64,000 nt of DNA. It comes from Hyphomicrobiales bacterium. Its GTDB lineage: Bacteria > Pseudomonadota > Alphaproteobacteria > Rhizobiales > Rhizobiaceae. The DNA lies in assembly GCA_002401155.1 (NCBI GenBank), contig NVSG01000002.1, forward strand, positions 818,599 to 882,598, read 5' to 3'. Shown here in pieces: positions 48,318-57,185 of the stretch (the first letter of the stretch is position 1; the number at the start of each line of letters is the position of its first letter). A program made the translations under genes and the position numbers. The notes under the pieces were generated by a model, which saw nothing but the letters and a program-made list of their open reading frames with translations, searched no databases and was not told the DNA's origin.

Positions 48318-48530
48318 ATGGAAAACATATCAGATGTATTTGAGGCCTTTGGTGGCCCTGCGCAATTTGCTCGATCTCTTGGGATTAAGGGGAGCACAGC
48401 AAGCGAAATGAAACGCCGTGCTTCTATCCCTGTAGAATATTGGCCTAGTCTTGTGAAGGCAGGGCAGGCGGCTGGGTTGGTCATCGACAATGACACCCTC
48501 GTGAAAGTGCATGTTGGGGAGCAAGTCTAA
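48318..48530 (+). CDS. Cro-like repressor
   Basis: 'DVFEAFGGPAQFARSLGIKGSTASEMKRRASIPVEYWPSLVKAG', divergent from cI. Confidence 0.85.
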   Translation: MENISDVFEAFGGPAQFARSLGIKGSTASEMKRRASIPVEYWPSLVKAGQAAGLVIDNDTLVKVHVGEQV

Positions 48531-48631
48531 TGGATTTCTCTCTTCTTCCAGAGCCACATATTATATTCATCCTAGCTTTTTCCCTCGGTGTAATTGGCGC
48601 AATGGCCATTTGCGTTCGGGTAGGGCGGTAG
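48530..48631 (+). CDS. 33-aa single-TM microprotein, absent from ORF track
   Basis: MDFSLLPEPHIIFILAFSLGVIGAMAICVRVGR; TAATG overlap with cro stop. Confidence 0.6.
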   Translation: MDFSLLPEPHIIFILAFSLGVIGAMAICVRVGR

Positions 48632-48632
48632 T

Positions 48633-48713
48633 ATGGACCCAATTAGCTCTTATGTTTTTGGGCTCTTCACCGGACTTGTGTTGGCTGCTCTTATTACGTG
48701 GCTGGCAGATTAA
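48633..48713 (+). CDS. 26-aa single-TM microprotein, absent from ORF track
   Basis: MDPISSYVFGLFTGLVLAALITWLAD; ends in TAATG with next ORF. Confidence 0.55.
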   Translation: MDPISSYVFGLFTGLVLAALITWLAD

Positions 48714-48817
48714 TGACCTCCCCAGCCACCTCACAAAACTCATTCCAATTGCAGAACAGGAATCCTCCTCCCTCCTGTTTTTCAATCTCGCCTGATCGTC
48801 GCGAGGCACAAAGACGA

Positions 48818-49072
48818 TCACTTATTCTCCGGCGTGACCTGAGTGGACGACCTTCTAAAGCGGGGCGATTGATTGCTTCGAAGGTCGTCCAAGAGGCGCT
48901 GCACTGCGGCGTCGAGTGCGCACCAATTCTTATCCATGGGGCGGTCGTACACAGACGCGCTCGTAAGCATGTCCATATCGAACCCCTCATGGTGGGTGGC
49001 AGCGGTAGGGGCCTCATGACGTTTGTTAACAACCAACCTGCCACCAAATTTTACATAAATGACCTTTCCCAT
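48818..49072 (-). CDS. possible hypothetical protein antisense to the rightward operon
   Basis: 'MGKVIYVKFGGRLVVNKR...YDRPMDKNWCALDAAVQRLLDDLRSNQ'; competes with + strand ORF 48713-49150. Confidence 0.35.
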   Translation of the reverse strand: MGKVIYVKFGGRLVVNKRHEAPTAATHHEGFDMDMLTSASVYDRPMDKNWCALDAAVQRLLDDLRSNQSPRFRRSSTQVTPENK

Positions 49073-49097
49073 TTTGTTTCATTTCTTTCTCTAGTTC

Positions 49098-49586
49098 GTG
49101 TTCCCAAAACCGAAACTAGAGCAGAGGAAAAGCAAGGTGTTGGAAACTAAAGATAAGAGCGTGGAAAGTTCTTCCACAGACAGAGTAGGCAGGAGTAGGG
49201 CCATGTCGACAGCGGTACAGGATAATAAAATTGAGGCTCAAAACCTCATTCGGGAATTGTTCCCCGTTCAAAAAGACGGGAAGGCAAAGGCGTCAATTAA
49301 CGCCGCCTTCAAGCACATGACCAAGCATTACGAGGCGCTTGAAGAATGCACCCATAGGCGGTTTCGGTCGTTTTGGGACGGTGACGCTAGAAGGATAGAT
49401 TCCTTTGAATTAGACGCTTTGCGGCGAGAAAAGGCATTACGAGATGAGGCAGAAACAATCGAAGAACTCCGAAGGACGGCCGCTTTCTTGGAAGGGATCG
49501 ATCCTAAGGTATATGGGCAAGCGATTGAGGACTTGGTCTACGTGGCTCACGGCATCAGCTTACGGGGTGAAAACCTCGAAGAATGA
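49098..49586 (+). CDS. hypothetical phage protein
   Basis: 162-aa ORF, start uncertain (MSTAVQDNK at 49203 likely). Confidence 0.6.
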   Translation: MFPKPKLEQRKSKVLETKDKSVESSSTDRVGRSRAMSTAVQDNKIEAQNLIRELFPVQKDGKAKASINAAFKHMTKHYEALEECTHRRFRSFWDGDARRIDSFELDALRREKALRDEAETIEELRRTAAFLEGIDPKVYGQAIEDLVYVAHGISLRGENLEE

Positions 49587-49688
49587 TGATCCGAAGCCAA
49601 GGGTCAGGACACATATTTGCAGCGGTGACTTAAACCACAAATCCGATATGCAGCCTTCCAAATCCTCCACAGCCGTAGCGAGGGACAT

Positions 49689-49874
49689 GTGATGGACCCG
49701 GAAGGTAACTTCATTGCGTTTATGATCGGCTTGGTCGCTGGCGTGGTTATCATGGGCGGGGTTTGGTCTGGTTATGATAACCGTCTCGAAACGTCCTGCG
49801 AGAAGTCCCACAACGTCTACGACTGCATCTTGAAACCAGAGCCATATGAGCCGGCTAGTAAGGTGGGTGAGTGA
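49689..49874 (+). CDS. small membrane protein
   Basis: 'NFIAFMIGLVAGVVIMGGVW'. Confidence 0.6.
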   Translation: MMDPEGNFIAFMIGLVAGVVIMGGVWSGYDNRLETSCEKSHNVYDCILKPEPYEPASKVGE

Positions 49875-50410
49875 TGGGTTTTCCAAAATTAAACAAACCA
49901 ATCACAGACGAGGCTTTTGAAAACGTGCTTTCAAAGTTTCAGAATGCCGGAAACATTAAAGACCTGTCAGTGACAACGTTCTGCGAAGTGGTTTTACGTA
50001 TCCAAGCCGACTCTCAAACCATAGCAGAGCTAGAGGGAAAATTAGAAAACGCGAAGAAGCGATCTAACGATGACGATGAAAGTATCAAAGACTTAAATAC
50101 GGAAATCGAACGGTTGGAAGAGGTAATCAAGCACGATGCTTGTCGCTGCATGTGTTGGTCTGGAATGGATGACGCGTGTTGGTCTGGAATGGATGACGCG
50201 CCGGATGATGGCACGGAAATTCTTGTCCATTACGATTTGCCTGATCTGAAACCTGACTGGCCACGAGTGGTCATTGTTTTCTGGTCAAAAAGCCTAAGAT
50301 GCTGGGTTCATCAAGGGCGTGCATCATACGGCTATTCCGATTGTTACCAACCAGAGGCATGGATGCCTAAACCTGTTTTCCGCGCCCTCCAACCACCAAA
50401 GGAGGGATAG
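49871..50410 (+). CDS. hypothetical phage protein with DUF551-like C-terminus
   Basis: 'DDAPDDGTEILVHYDL...'; contains a 24-bp in-frame tandem duplication. Confidence 0.6.
   Translation: MMGFPKLNKPITDEAFENVLSKFQNAGNIKDLSVTTFCEVVLRIQADSQTIAELEGKLENAKKRSNDDDESIKDLNTEIERLEEVIKHDACRCMCWSGMDDACWSGMDDAPDDGTEILVHYDLPDLKPDWPRVVIVFWSKSLRCWVHQGRASYGYSDCYQPEAWMPKPVFRALQPPKEG
50153..50200 (+). repeat. Perfect 24-bp tandem duplication TGTTGGTCTGGAATGGATGACGCG x2
   Basis: 50153-50176 and 50177-50200; encodes CWSGMDDA twice. Confidence 0.95.
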
Positions 50411-50414
50411 CCCG

Positions 50415-50990
50415 ATGATTGATTATCAGGAAAACGCAGCGGTCAATCATGCTGCTACAATGGGCTGGCTGGAATCTCATATTTACGTGGAATTTAAAGC
50501 ACGGGCCTTACGCAAAAAAAAAGCAGTGGCTCGCCATCGGCACCTTGTGCGCCAACGCTCGGAAATTCCGTTGGCTTTGGCGTATCATCTTGCCCGACCG
50601 GTTGTGCCTCCGCCTCCGCCATCGCCGGAAAAAATCGTTAATTTCTATCTTTGTCTGGCCGTGGTTTGCGGATGGAATGGTGCTTATTCAACCACCGACA
50701 TTATCAAGCGTGAAATTTGTGAAAAATACGGAATTACCAAAATTGAACTGGAAGCACGCCGCCGTGACACCCGCACAGTGCAGCCGCGCCATGAGGCGTT
50801 TTGGCGGATGCGGCGCGAAACCACGCTTAGCCTGCCGGATATTGGCCGGTTATTTGGCGGATTCGATCACACAACTGTTTTGCACGGCTCCTGCCATTAC
50901 GAAAAATACCGCAGTTATTTGCGCGGCCATGTGCCGGCACCGAAACGAAGTGACTGGGATTTATCGAAAATTATAACGGAGGATGCGTGA
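50415..50990 (+). CDS. DnaA domain IV-like HTH protein
   Basis: 'RRETTLSLPDIGRLFGGFDHTTVLHGSCHYEKY'. Confidence 0.75.
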   Translation: MIDYQENAAVNHAATMGWLESHIYVEFKARALRKKKAVARHRHLVRQRSEIPLALAYHLARPVVPPPPPSPEKIVNFYLCLAVVCGWNGAYSTTDIIKREICEKYGITKIELEARRRDTRTVQPRHEAFWRMRRETTLSLPDIGRLFGGFDHTTVLHGSCHYEKYRSYLRGHVPAPKRSDWDLSKIITEDA

Positions 50991-51067
50991 TGGGCGCATG
51001 GAGGAAATGTCGGGACGCTTAGAACGCAAAGAAACCATCACTTAACTCAACTAAAAAGGACATTTTT

Positions 51068-51664
51068 ATGAACAATTCTCAAACGCCTGGTGGGGCACAT
51101 TTACTTTCAATTATTGAGCGCATCGAACGGCTTGAGGAAGAAAAGAAAGCCATTTCCGATGATATCCGTGAAGTGAAATCAGAGGCTAAGGCCAGCGGGT
51201 TCAGCGTTGCCACGATCAACACCCTTGTAAAACTACGCAAAATGGACACCGCTGAGCGCCAAGAATACGAAGCTTTGTTGGATATTTATAAAGCTGCTAT
51301 CGGAATGCTTGACGGCACACCGCTGGGTGAAGCTGCTCGTCGCAGAATGATGGACGATGAACCGCCAGAGGAAAAGAAAGCTGACGATAAACCGTCAGAA
51401 CCGGTCACACCCCCACCAAATCAGGATGACATTCAACAGGCTCGCGAAAAGGGTATGAGGGATCGGCTTGAAGGCTCAAAAATTCTGGACAACCCGTATA
51501 TTGCTGGCGATCCACGTAGGGCGGCTTGGGACGAAGGTTATTGCGAGGAATCCGGCAGCGATGGGATGGATATTCCAGAAGCATGGAAGCCGCGCCCAAA
51601 GAAAAAACCAGCCGAAACCAAATCCCAAGAGGAAAATGATCAACAAGATGGGGATCGCCCATAA
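51068..51664 (+). CDS. GapR-like (DUF2312) domain fused to Rmf/CrpP-like domain
   Basis: 'IIERIERLEEEKKAISDDIREVKSEAKASGFSVATINTLVKLRKMDTAERQEYEALLDIYKAAIGM' + 'AREKGMRDRLEGSKILDNPYIAGDPRRAAWDEGYCE'. Confidence 0.75.
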   Translation: MNNSQTPGGAHLLSIIERIERLEEEKKAISDDIREVKSEAKASGFSVATINTLVKLRKMDTAERQEYEALLDIYKAAIGMLDGTPLGEAARRRMMDDEPPEEKKADDKPSEPVTPPPNQDDIQQAREKGMRDRLEGSKILDNPYIAGDPRRAAWDEGYCEESGSDGMDIPEAWKPRPKKKPAETKSQEENDQQDGDRP

Positions 51665-52584
51665 TGGAACGTAACGACGAAACCAATAGGGCCTTTCGCC
51701 AGATCGAAAAATTTGCTCGCGTGTTACATCCAAAAGAGGCGGAAGAGCCAATTTTGGCAAAGCCAGTTCGTGCAGCAATTTACGAATGGTTGACTGAACT
51801 CAATGCCGCCGATGAATTGGCGGCAATCAAGGTAAAGCCGCGACGAACAGCATTGCTATATGGTCCACCCGGAACCGGAAAAACCACACTTGCCCACCAT
51901 CTGGCCGCGAGGTTGGGCGTACCATTAATCGCTGTTCAATCAGAACAACTGGTTGATTCCCATCTTGGAGCCACGGGCAAGAACATTGCAATACTGTTCG
52001 ATGCAATGGATGTGATTGGGGATAATGCAATCTGCCTGTTCGATGAGATTGACGCCATCGGTTCCAGCCGGTCCAACGATGATCAGGCATGTGCCCGCGA
52101 AATGAATGCAGCGCTTACCACAATCCTTACCAGAATCGAACAGTTCAAAGGGGTCGCTCTTGCTGCAACCAATCGCCGTGAATCACTGGACCCTGCTTTA
52201 TGGCGTCGGTTTGGTATGCAAATCGAAGTTGCGCTGCCGGGCTTCAATGAGCGTTATGCCATATTGGCGCGATATCTAGACCCTATGTCCTTGCCTGATG
52301 CTGACATGGCGGTTCTTGCGGAATTGACGGAGGGCGCATCACCTTCATTGCTTGAGCAAATGATGCACGGCATCAAACGAACTCTGACACTGGCCAAAAG
52401 ATTGCGCAGTGACGTGTCAAAACCGGAGGCGGTATTTGAAACTGTCTTAGCAACAATTTCGCCACCACACGAAATGCCACAACCTCGTTTGTGGTCATCA
52501 GATCACAGGAAGAGCGCGCTTGAACAGATTTCAGGCATTTCATGGCCACCTACCACTATAGAATTCAAAGAGTCCGCAGAATGA
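51664..52584 (+). CDS. AAA family ATPase
   Basis: 'LLYGPPGTGKTTLAHHLAARLGVPL', 'ICLFDEIDAIGSSR', 'ALAATNRRESLDPALWRRF'. Confidence 0.9.
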   Translation: MERNDETNRAFRQIEKFARVLHPKEAEEPILAKPVRAAIYEWLTELNAADELAAIKVKPRRTALLYGPPGTGKTTLAHHLAARLGVPLIAVQSEQLVDSHLGATGKNIAILFDAMDVIGDNAICLFDEIDAIGSSRSNDDQACAREMNAALTTILTRIEQFKGVALAATNRRESLDPALWRRFGMQIEVALPGFNERYAILARYLDPMSLPDADMAVLAELTEGASPSLLEQMMHGIKRTLTLAKRLRSDVSKPEAVFETVLATISPPHEMPQPRLWSSDHRKSALEQISGISWPPTTIEFKESAE

Positions 52585-52616
52585 AATCTCACGCCATACC
52601 GGGGGAGGCGCGGTAG

Positions 52617-53390
52617 ATGAGCCGTTGGACCCGCATGCAAGCAGATAGCCTAGACCATGTTATTTTCGCCGGACAGCCGCGCGATGAGCATTCGGCTTGG
52701 TATTGGCTAATCTCAAATGCGGCATGGAAAGACACTACGCACAGAGTGAGGGGCACGGTTGTAAAGGTGCCTCGTGGGTCAATATTTGTGACTGTCAAAA
52801 CGCTTATGAGCGAATGGAAATGGGGCAGTGGAAAAGTGCAGAAATTTCTTCGTCTTTTAGTATCCGAGGGTATGATTTCAACAAAAAGCGGCACGGGAAA
52901 AATGTCCATAACAATCTGTAATTACAGCAAGTTTCAGGACAACTCAGACAAAAGCGGCACGCGGATAGATACGCCGATAGATACGGAAACGGCACGAAAA
53001 CGGCATACTAAAGATACCACTACACCATTATACAAAGCTACTCTGTTAGACGGGCGCGAAGCTGAAATTTATGAAGCGCTGGGGGCAAACGAGAAGTACC
53101 GAGCCAACGGCAAATTTATAGTTTTGTCTGAACCAATAAGCTGGCTCGATGGTGGATGTGATTTCGATCTTGATATCCTTCCAGTCATCAAAAGCCTTTC
53201 CCAAGCCAACCCCAACATCAAATCTTGGAAGTATTTTTCCAATGCGGTTTTTGAGGCGAGGGATGCGCGACTTGCACCGGCACCGACCGGAGCCAACTTC
53301 CCAGCAACAAAATCACAATCACAAAAAAAACAATCTTCCAGCGAAATAGCCAGACAGATGGCAAATGAAGCGAGGGCCGTAGGCCAATGA
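52617..53390 (+). CDS. phage replisome-organizer/primosome-like protein
   Basis: 'GSIFVTVKTLMSEWKWGSGKVQKFLRLLVSEGMISTKSGTGKMSITICNYSKFQ'. Confidence 0.75.
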   Translation: MSRWTRMQADSLDHVIFAGQPRDEHSAWYWLISNAAWKDTTHRVRGTVVKVPRGSIFVTVKTLMSEWKWGSGKVQKFLRLLVSEGMISTKSGTGKMSITICNYSKFQDNSDKSGTRIDTPIDTETARKRHTKDTTTPLYKATLLDGREAEIYEALGANEKYRANGKFIVLSEPISWLDGGCDFDLDILPVIKSLSQANPNIKSWKYFSNAVFEARDARLAPAPTGANFPATKSQSQKKQSSSEIARQMANEARAVGQ

Positions 53391-53734
53391 CCAATATCGT
53401 AACAATCAACAATCAACCCACCAGCGTAGCAGAAATCAAGGCGGCAATCGTTCCAGCCAAACGTTCCGAAGTGCTGGACGTGATCGATATCCTTTCCGGT
53501 TCGCTCATCCCCAGAAATGACGATGAGGCCACCACCAAGGCGCGTATGAACGGGTTTGCTATGGCTGTGGACGACATGCCGCTCGAAGCGATCTATGCGG
53601 CAACCAGAGCGTTTATCAGGGGCGAAGTAGAGGGCGGTAGCAGAAAATTCCAACCCACCACCGCCGAATTTGGGGCCGAAACCCGCCTTCAATTCTGGAA
53701 AATCCAGCACTCTAATAGAGGGGACTCTGCATGA
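53387..53734 (+). CDS. hypothetical phage protein
   Basis: 115 aa; 4-nt overlaps with both neighbours. Confidence 0.65.
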   Translation: MTNIVTINNQPTSVAEIKAAIVPAKRSEVLDVIDILSGSLIPRNDDEATTKARMNGFAMAVDDMPLEAIYAATRAFIRGEVEGGSRKFQPTTAEFGAETRLQFWKIQHSNRGDSA

Positions 53735-54495
53735 ACTTCAAACGCAAAGAAGTAATTGGAGATTGTGTTTTGTATCTAGGTGATGCGATGGAAATCTTGC
53801 CGGATATTGAAGGCGTAGATTTGACCGTGAGCGATATTCCTTATGCGCTGACAACTGGCGGCGTTTCGCTTTCATCTAAAACCATGTCTGGAATATTCGC
53901 CGCTCATAATTACGCGAATGATGGGCAGTTAATTATGACTACCGTTCCTTTCCCTGAAATGATGAAAGCAATCTATGAGGCCATGGGGCCGGATGGTGAT
54001 TGCTACGTCATGGCTAACGACAAGAACGTTTACCCATTGATGCAAGCCGCCTTTGATGCCGGATTTAAACTCCACAATATACTCGTTTGGGACAAGGTAA
54101 GCCCGACCCCAAATCGTTGGTACATGAAGCACCTAGAGTTTACCATTTATCTCTGGAAAGGCAAAGCCAGAACTATCAATCACCCAGAGTCTAAACAGGC
54201 TTTACGGGCAGGGGAGCGCAACGAAAGCAAGCACCCGACTGAGAAGCCTGTTTCCTTGATGCGTGAGTATATTCGAAATTCCAGCAACCACGGCGAACTG
54301 GTTTTGGATCCGTTTATGGGATCGGGAACGACTGGCGTTGCTTGCGCTAATTTGGGACGGCCATTCATCGGCATTGAACTGGATGAAGGATTTTTCGAGA
54401 TGTGTTGTGAGCGTATTCAACGCGCCTATGACCGGCCTGATTTCTTCTCAAATGCACCGGCTGAAATCATCGTTCAAGAGCAAATGAAGATTTAG
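53731..54495 (+). CDS. site-specific DNA-methyltransferase (N4/N6 type)
   Basis: 'VDLTVSDIPYALTTGG' (motif IV), 'HPTEKPVSLMREYIRNSSNHGELVLDPFMGSGTTGVACANLGRPFIGIELD'. Confidence 0.85.
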   Translation: MNFKRKEVIGDCVLYLGDAMEILPDIEGVDLTVSDIPYALTTGGVSLSSKTMSGIFAAHNYANDGQLIMTTVPFPEMMKAIYEAMGPDGDCYVMANDKNVYPLMQAAFDAGFKLHNILVWDKVSPTPNRWYMKHLEFTIYLWKGKARTINHPESKQALRAGERNESKHPTEKPVSLMREYIRNSSNHGELVLDPFMGSGTTGVACANLGRPFIGIELDEGFFEMCCERIQRAYDRPDFFSNAPAEIIVQEQMKI

Positions 54496-54767
54496 CCACC
54501 CTCTAACCAACAAAAGGAAAAAGACATGAAAAAATTCGCAGAGATGGTCACAATAAAGAGAAAGAAGCGAATGGAAAAGGTAGATCAATTCGACCCCAAA
54601 ACTCGCGCTTTGATTCATGAATACGGGTTGAGTGTAGTCCAGTCTTTTGTAGATGTGGGAATTAAAAACCCCAAACATATTAAGCATCTTGTCGAAACTG
54701 TCCTGAATGAGTTTAGCCCGACAAGAGGTAGTTTTTCAATCCAAGGCATTCGAAACGAGAACATTTA

Positions 54768-55355
54768 ATGAGCAAGACAAAGCGGCGCAATAAGAAATCA
54801 AACAGGCGTATCAAAGAAGATACTATCGCCTCCACCACTGGCATTGGTCAAGATACAGTCCAGCGCAATATGTCGGATAACTTCCTGTACATGTATCGGC
54901 GCAAGTCGATCACAGAGGAGCAATACCAAACTGGCGAGAAATACCGCCAAGCTTACCTCGTGTGGAGCGGCCAGACTAATATGGCCATAGACTACACGCA
55001 GCCCCGTGTTGATACGTCAGGCACCTCTCAGTCCATTTCTGACGCGCAAATAGATGCGGCGAACCTGATCAAGGAAGTGAACAAGGGGTTGGACCTTGAA
55101 CAGCGTTACATTTTGCAAATGATGGTTGGCGAAAACTGGACTGTGAAAGAATACGCTTACCGCCGTCACGGACTGGTTGGCCGACATGCTATGCGTGAGC
55201 AAATGAAGGCTTTGAAACAAACTTTGGATATCTGCGCTCAATGGTGGGGATACGCGCCCCGTGCTAAAACTCGCCATACGATCAGGTCGGCTGACAATCT
55301 CGTTGATACTTTAAATGCTGTTGACGGTGATTGGGGAGTTTATGCTCGTGCTTGA
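54768..55355 (+). CDS. DUF6456-like / late-regulator-like phage protein
   Basis: 'YRRKSITEEQYQTGEKYRQAYLVWSGQTNMAIDY' and sigma-like HTH region 'GLDLEQRYILQMMVGENWTVKEYAYRRH'. Confidence 0.55.
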   Translation: MSKTKRRNKKSNRRIKEDTIASTTGIGQDTVQRNMSDNFLYMYRRKSITEEQYQTGEKYRQAYLVWSGQTNMAIDYTQPRVDTSGTSQSISDAQIDAANLIKEVNKGLDLEQRYILQMMVGENWTVKEYAYRRHGLVGRHAMREQMKALKQTLDICAQWWGYAPRAKTRHTIRSADNLVDTLNAVDGDWGVYARA

Positions 55356-55998
55356 CACGAATGTACGTTCCAGTTTAGAAAGGGTTAATGCAGAATTTTG
55401 CGCCTTTAACAGGGCGCTTTTTGATTCTTGGGTTTTAATTAAATACTTCGGCCAGTGACAAACTGGTGTCACAAAGGTTTCATAGTCTCCATTAGAAATC
55501 ACTTGAGGGCCCTCACAGACCCTCAAGATTTGCACTTAATGTACTGAATAGTAATATATCGCGAAATAATTTACTGAAACAAGCACATGTAGCGCGGCTA
55601 GAGTGAGATAAGGATCTAACATTACTCTACTCCTTTGTTGGGGAGCTTGCAGGCTCCCTAAGGGTAAAATAAAACCTGAATACGAAAAACGTGTGACATA
55701 GCAAAAGCCCTGTTGACAACTCTAGTTTTCAACCTTGTTTAACTGATTCGAATTATTGGGTAATTGTACCGCCCAAGCGGTAACGATTTTTAGGGAATAG
55801 CTTAATGTTAAAAGCGCCCAGGTTAGTTCTCAATACCCCTGATTTATTTGAAGCCTATGGTTTTGCCATGGAGATTGGTAGAATGTTTCGGGGCGATAAG
55901 TTCGCATTTCTCCAAACCGTTCCGGTAGGTAATAGCGAAGGCTGCAATTCAAGTTAACAAACCAGCACATTCCTAACACGTTATAGGGAAGACTTAAA

Positions 55999-56487
55999 AT
56001 GACACACACACACACAGTATGGCATCATAACGGAGAAAATGAAAAAACCATATATCACTACAAAGGGTGTGGCCTTGATGACGTTTATCTAAAAAGTGGA
56101 TACGAAATTGAGGAGACGTCTTATGGTAAAGGAGTCCGATTAAAAAACTTGGATGCCCTTCATATCCAAATTGGTCTTTATCTAGTAAAATTCAGAAAAT
56201 CACTTTCTGGCAAAGAAATTAGATTTCTGCGCCATCAAATTGATTTAACTCAATCTGAGTTAGCACGTTTTTTTGGCTGCAACGTTCAGCAAGTTGCGCG
56301 CTATGAAAAGAATGAAAACAAACTAACAGGCCCTGCTGATAGACTTTTGCGTATTATCTATGAGGAGCATGCTAAACAGGAGGGTAGCGCAAGAGCTTTA
56401 TTGGAGTTGTTGGACTCAATGGATGACACTGAGAACAATAATATCGTTCTTGCTGATGTTGATGGCGAATGGCGATACGCTTGTTAA
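55999..56487 (+). CDS. HTH-type regulator (MqsA/YgiT-antitoxin-like)
   Basis: 'YHYKGCGLDDVYLKSGYEIEETSYGKGVRL...GKEIRFLRHQIDLTQSELARFFGCNVQQVARYEKN'. Confidence 0.75.
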   Translation: MTHTHTVWHHNGENEKTIYHYKGCGLDDVYLKSGYEIEETSYGKGVRLKNLDALHIQIGLYLVKFRKSLSGKEIRFLRHQIDLTQSELARFFGCNVQQVARYEKNENKLTGPADRLLRIIYEEHAKQEGSARALLELLDSMDDTENNNIVLADVDGEWRYAC

Positions 56488-56497
56488 AAAAGCTTTT

Positions 56498-56523
56498 AAA
56501 ACCCGCTTCTCGCGGGTTTTTTA
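56498..56523 (+). terminator. Rho-independent terminator
   Basis: AAAACCCGCTTCTCGCGGGTTTTTTATT directly after 55999-56487. Confidence 0.85.
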
Positions 56524-56543
56524 TTAACCAAACCACACTCCCT

Positions 56544-56966
56544 TTAACATTGCGCCAACTTCCACAAACACCCGTCCGGCCCAAAATCCTGCACAATCAA
56601 CCCTGAATTACGCGCACGTTGTATGGCATGACGCACCCGCTTTAGAACGTCTGCATGTAGCGCCTCGTCTTGACGCCAGCCTTTAGCTTCAATAATTGCA
56701 TCTGCAACGGTCAGATCATCAGCAGGTGCTTTTCTAAGCGTGTCCAATATCGCCAGTTTCAATTCATTGCGCCCAAACATCTGCCTGTACTTTCCACGTG
56801 GTGCTATGGCCTTGGGGTCTTCCTTATACCCGCATAGGCGCAAAGCGCGGTCGATAGCAGCCAGATCATCCTTGATCGACTCAGCGGCTTTAACAGCGAC
56901 CCTATGCAGCCCTGCTACCTCAGCGCGTTTCTTAATTAGACCGTGAATTACGATTGATTGTCCCAT
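56544..56966 (-). CDS. hypothetical protein
   Basis: 140-aa ORF 'MGQSIVIHGLIKKRAEVAGLHRVAV...IDRALRLCGYKEDP'. Confidence 0.6.
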   Translation of the reverse strand: MGQSIVIHGLIKKRAEVAGLHRVAVKAAESIKDDLAAIDRALRLCGYKEDPKAIAPRGKYRQMFGRNELKLAILDTLRKAPADDLTVADAIIEAKGWRQDEALHADVLKRVRHAIQRARNSGLIVQDFGPDGCLWKLAQC

Positions 56967-57040
56967 ATCGCATTGTGATTCACGTCACGCAATTTATCCA
57001 TTAGTTTCTTGGTGCGTTTGCTACCTAAGTCCGGAGTACA

Positions 57041-57184
57041 ATGGCAGATCGGACGAAGGCTCTTGATAGTTTATTTGAGCTAGGCGGCGATATTTGTGTG
57101 TATAATATTTTTGACGGGGTCAAAAAATATAAATACTGTAGTTCAGTAGTAACAATATTTTTAACTAAAACGCCTCGAGGTTAG
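57041..57184 (+). CDS. 47-aa microprotein heading a three-ORF operon, absent from ORF track
   Basis: MADRTKALDSLFELGGDICVYNIFDGVKKYKYCSSVVTIFLTKTPRG; GGAG upstream; stop 1 nt before next ATG. Confidence 0.45.
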   Translation: MADRTKALDSLFELGGDICVYNIFDGVKKYKYCSSVVTIFLTKTPRG

Positions 57185-57185
57185 A

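Noticed and set aside
50419-50976. 185-aa ORF overlapping the DnaA-HTH gene in another frame
   Set aside because: The 50415-50990 frame contains the DnaA-like HTH; this one has no coherent motifs.
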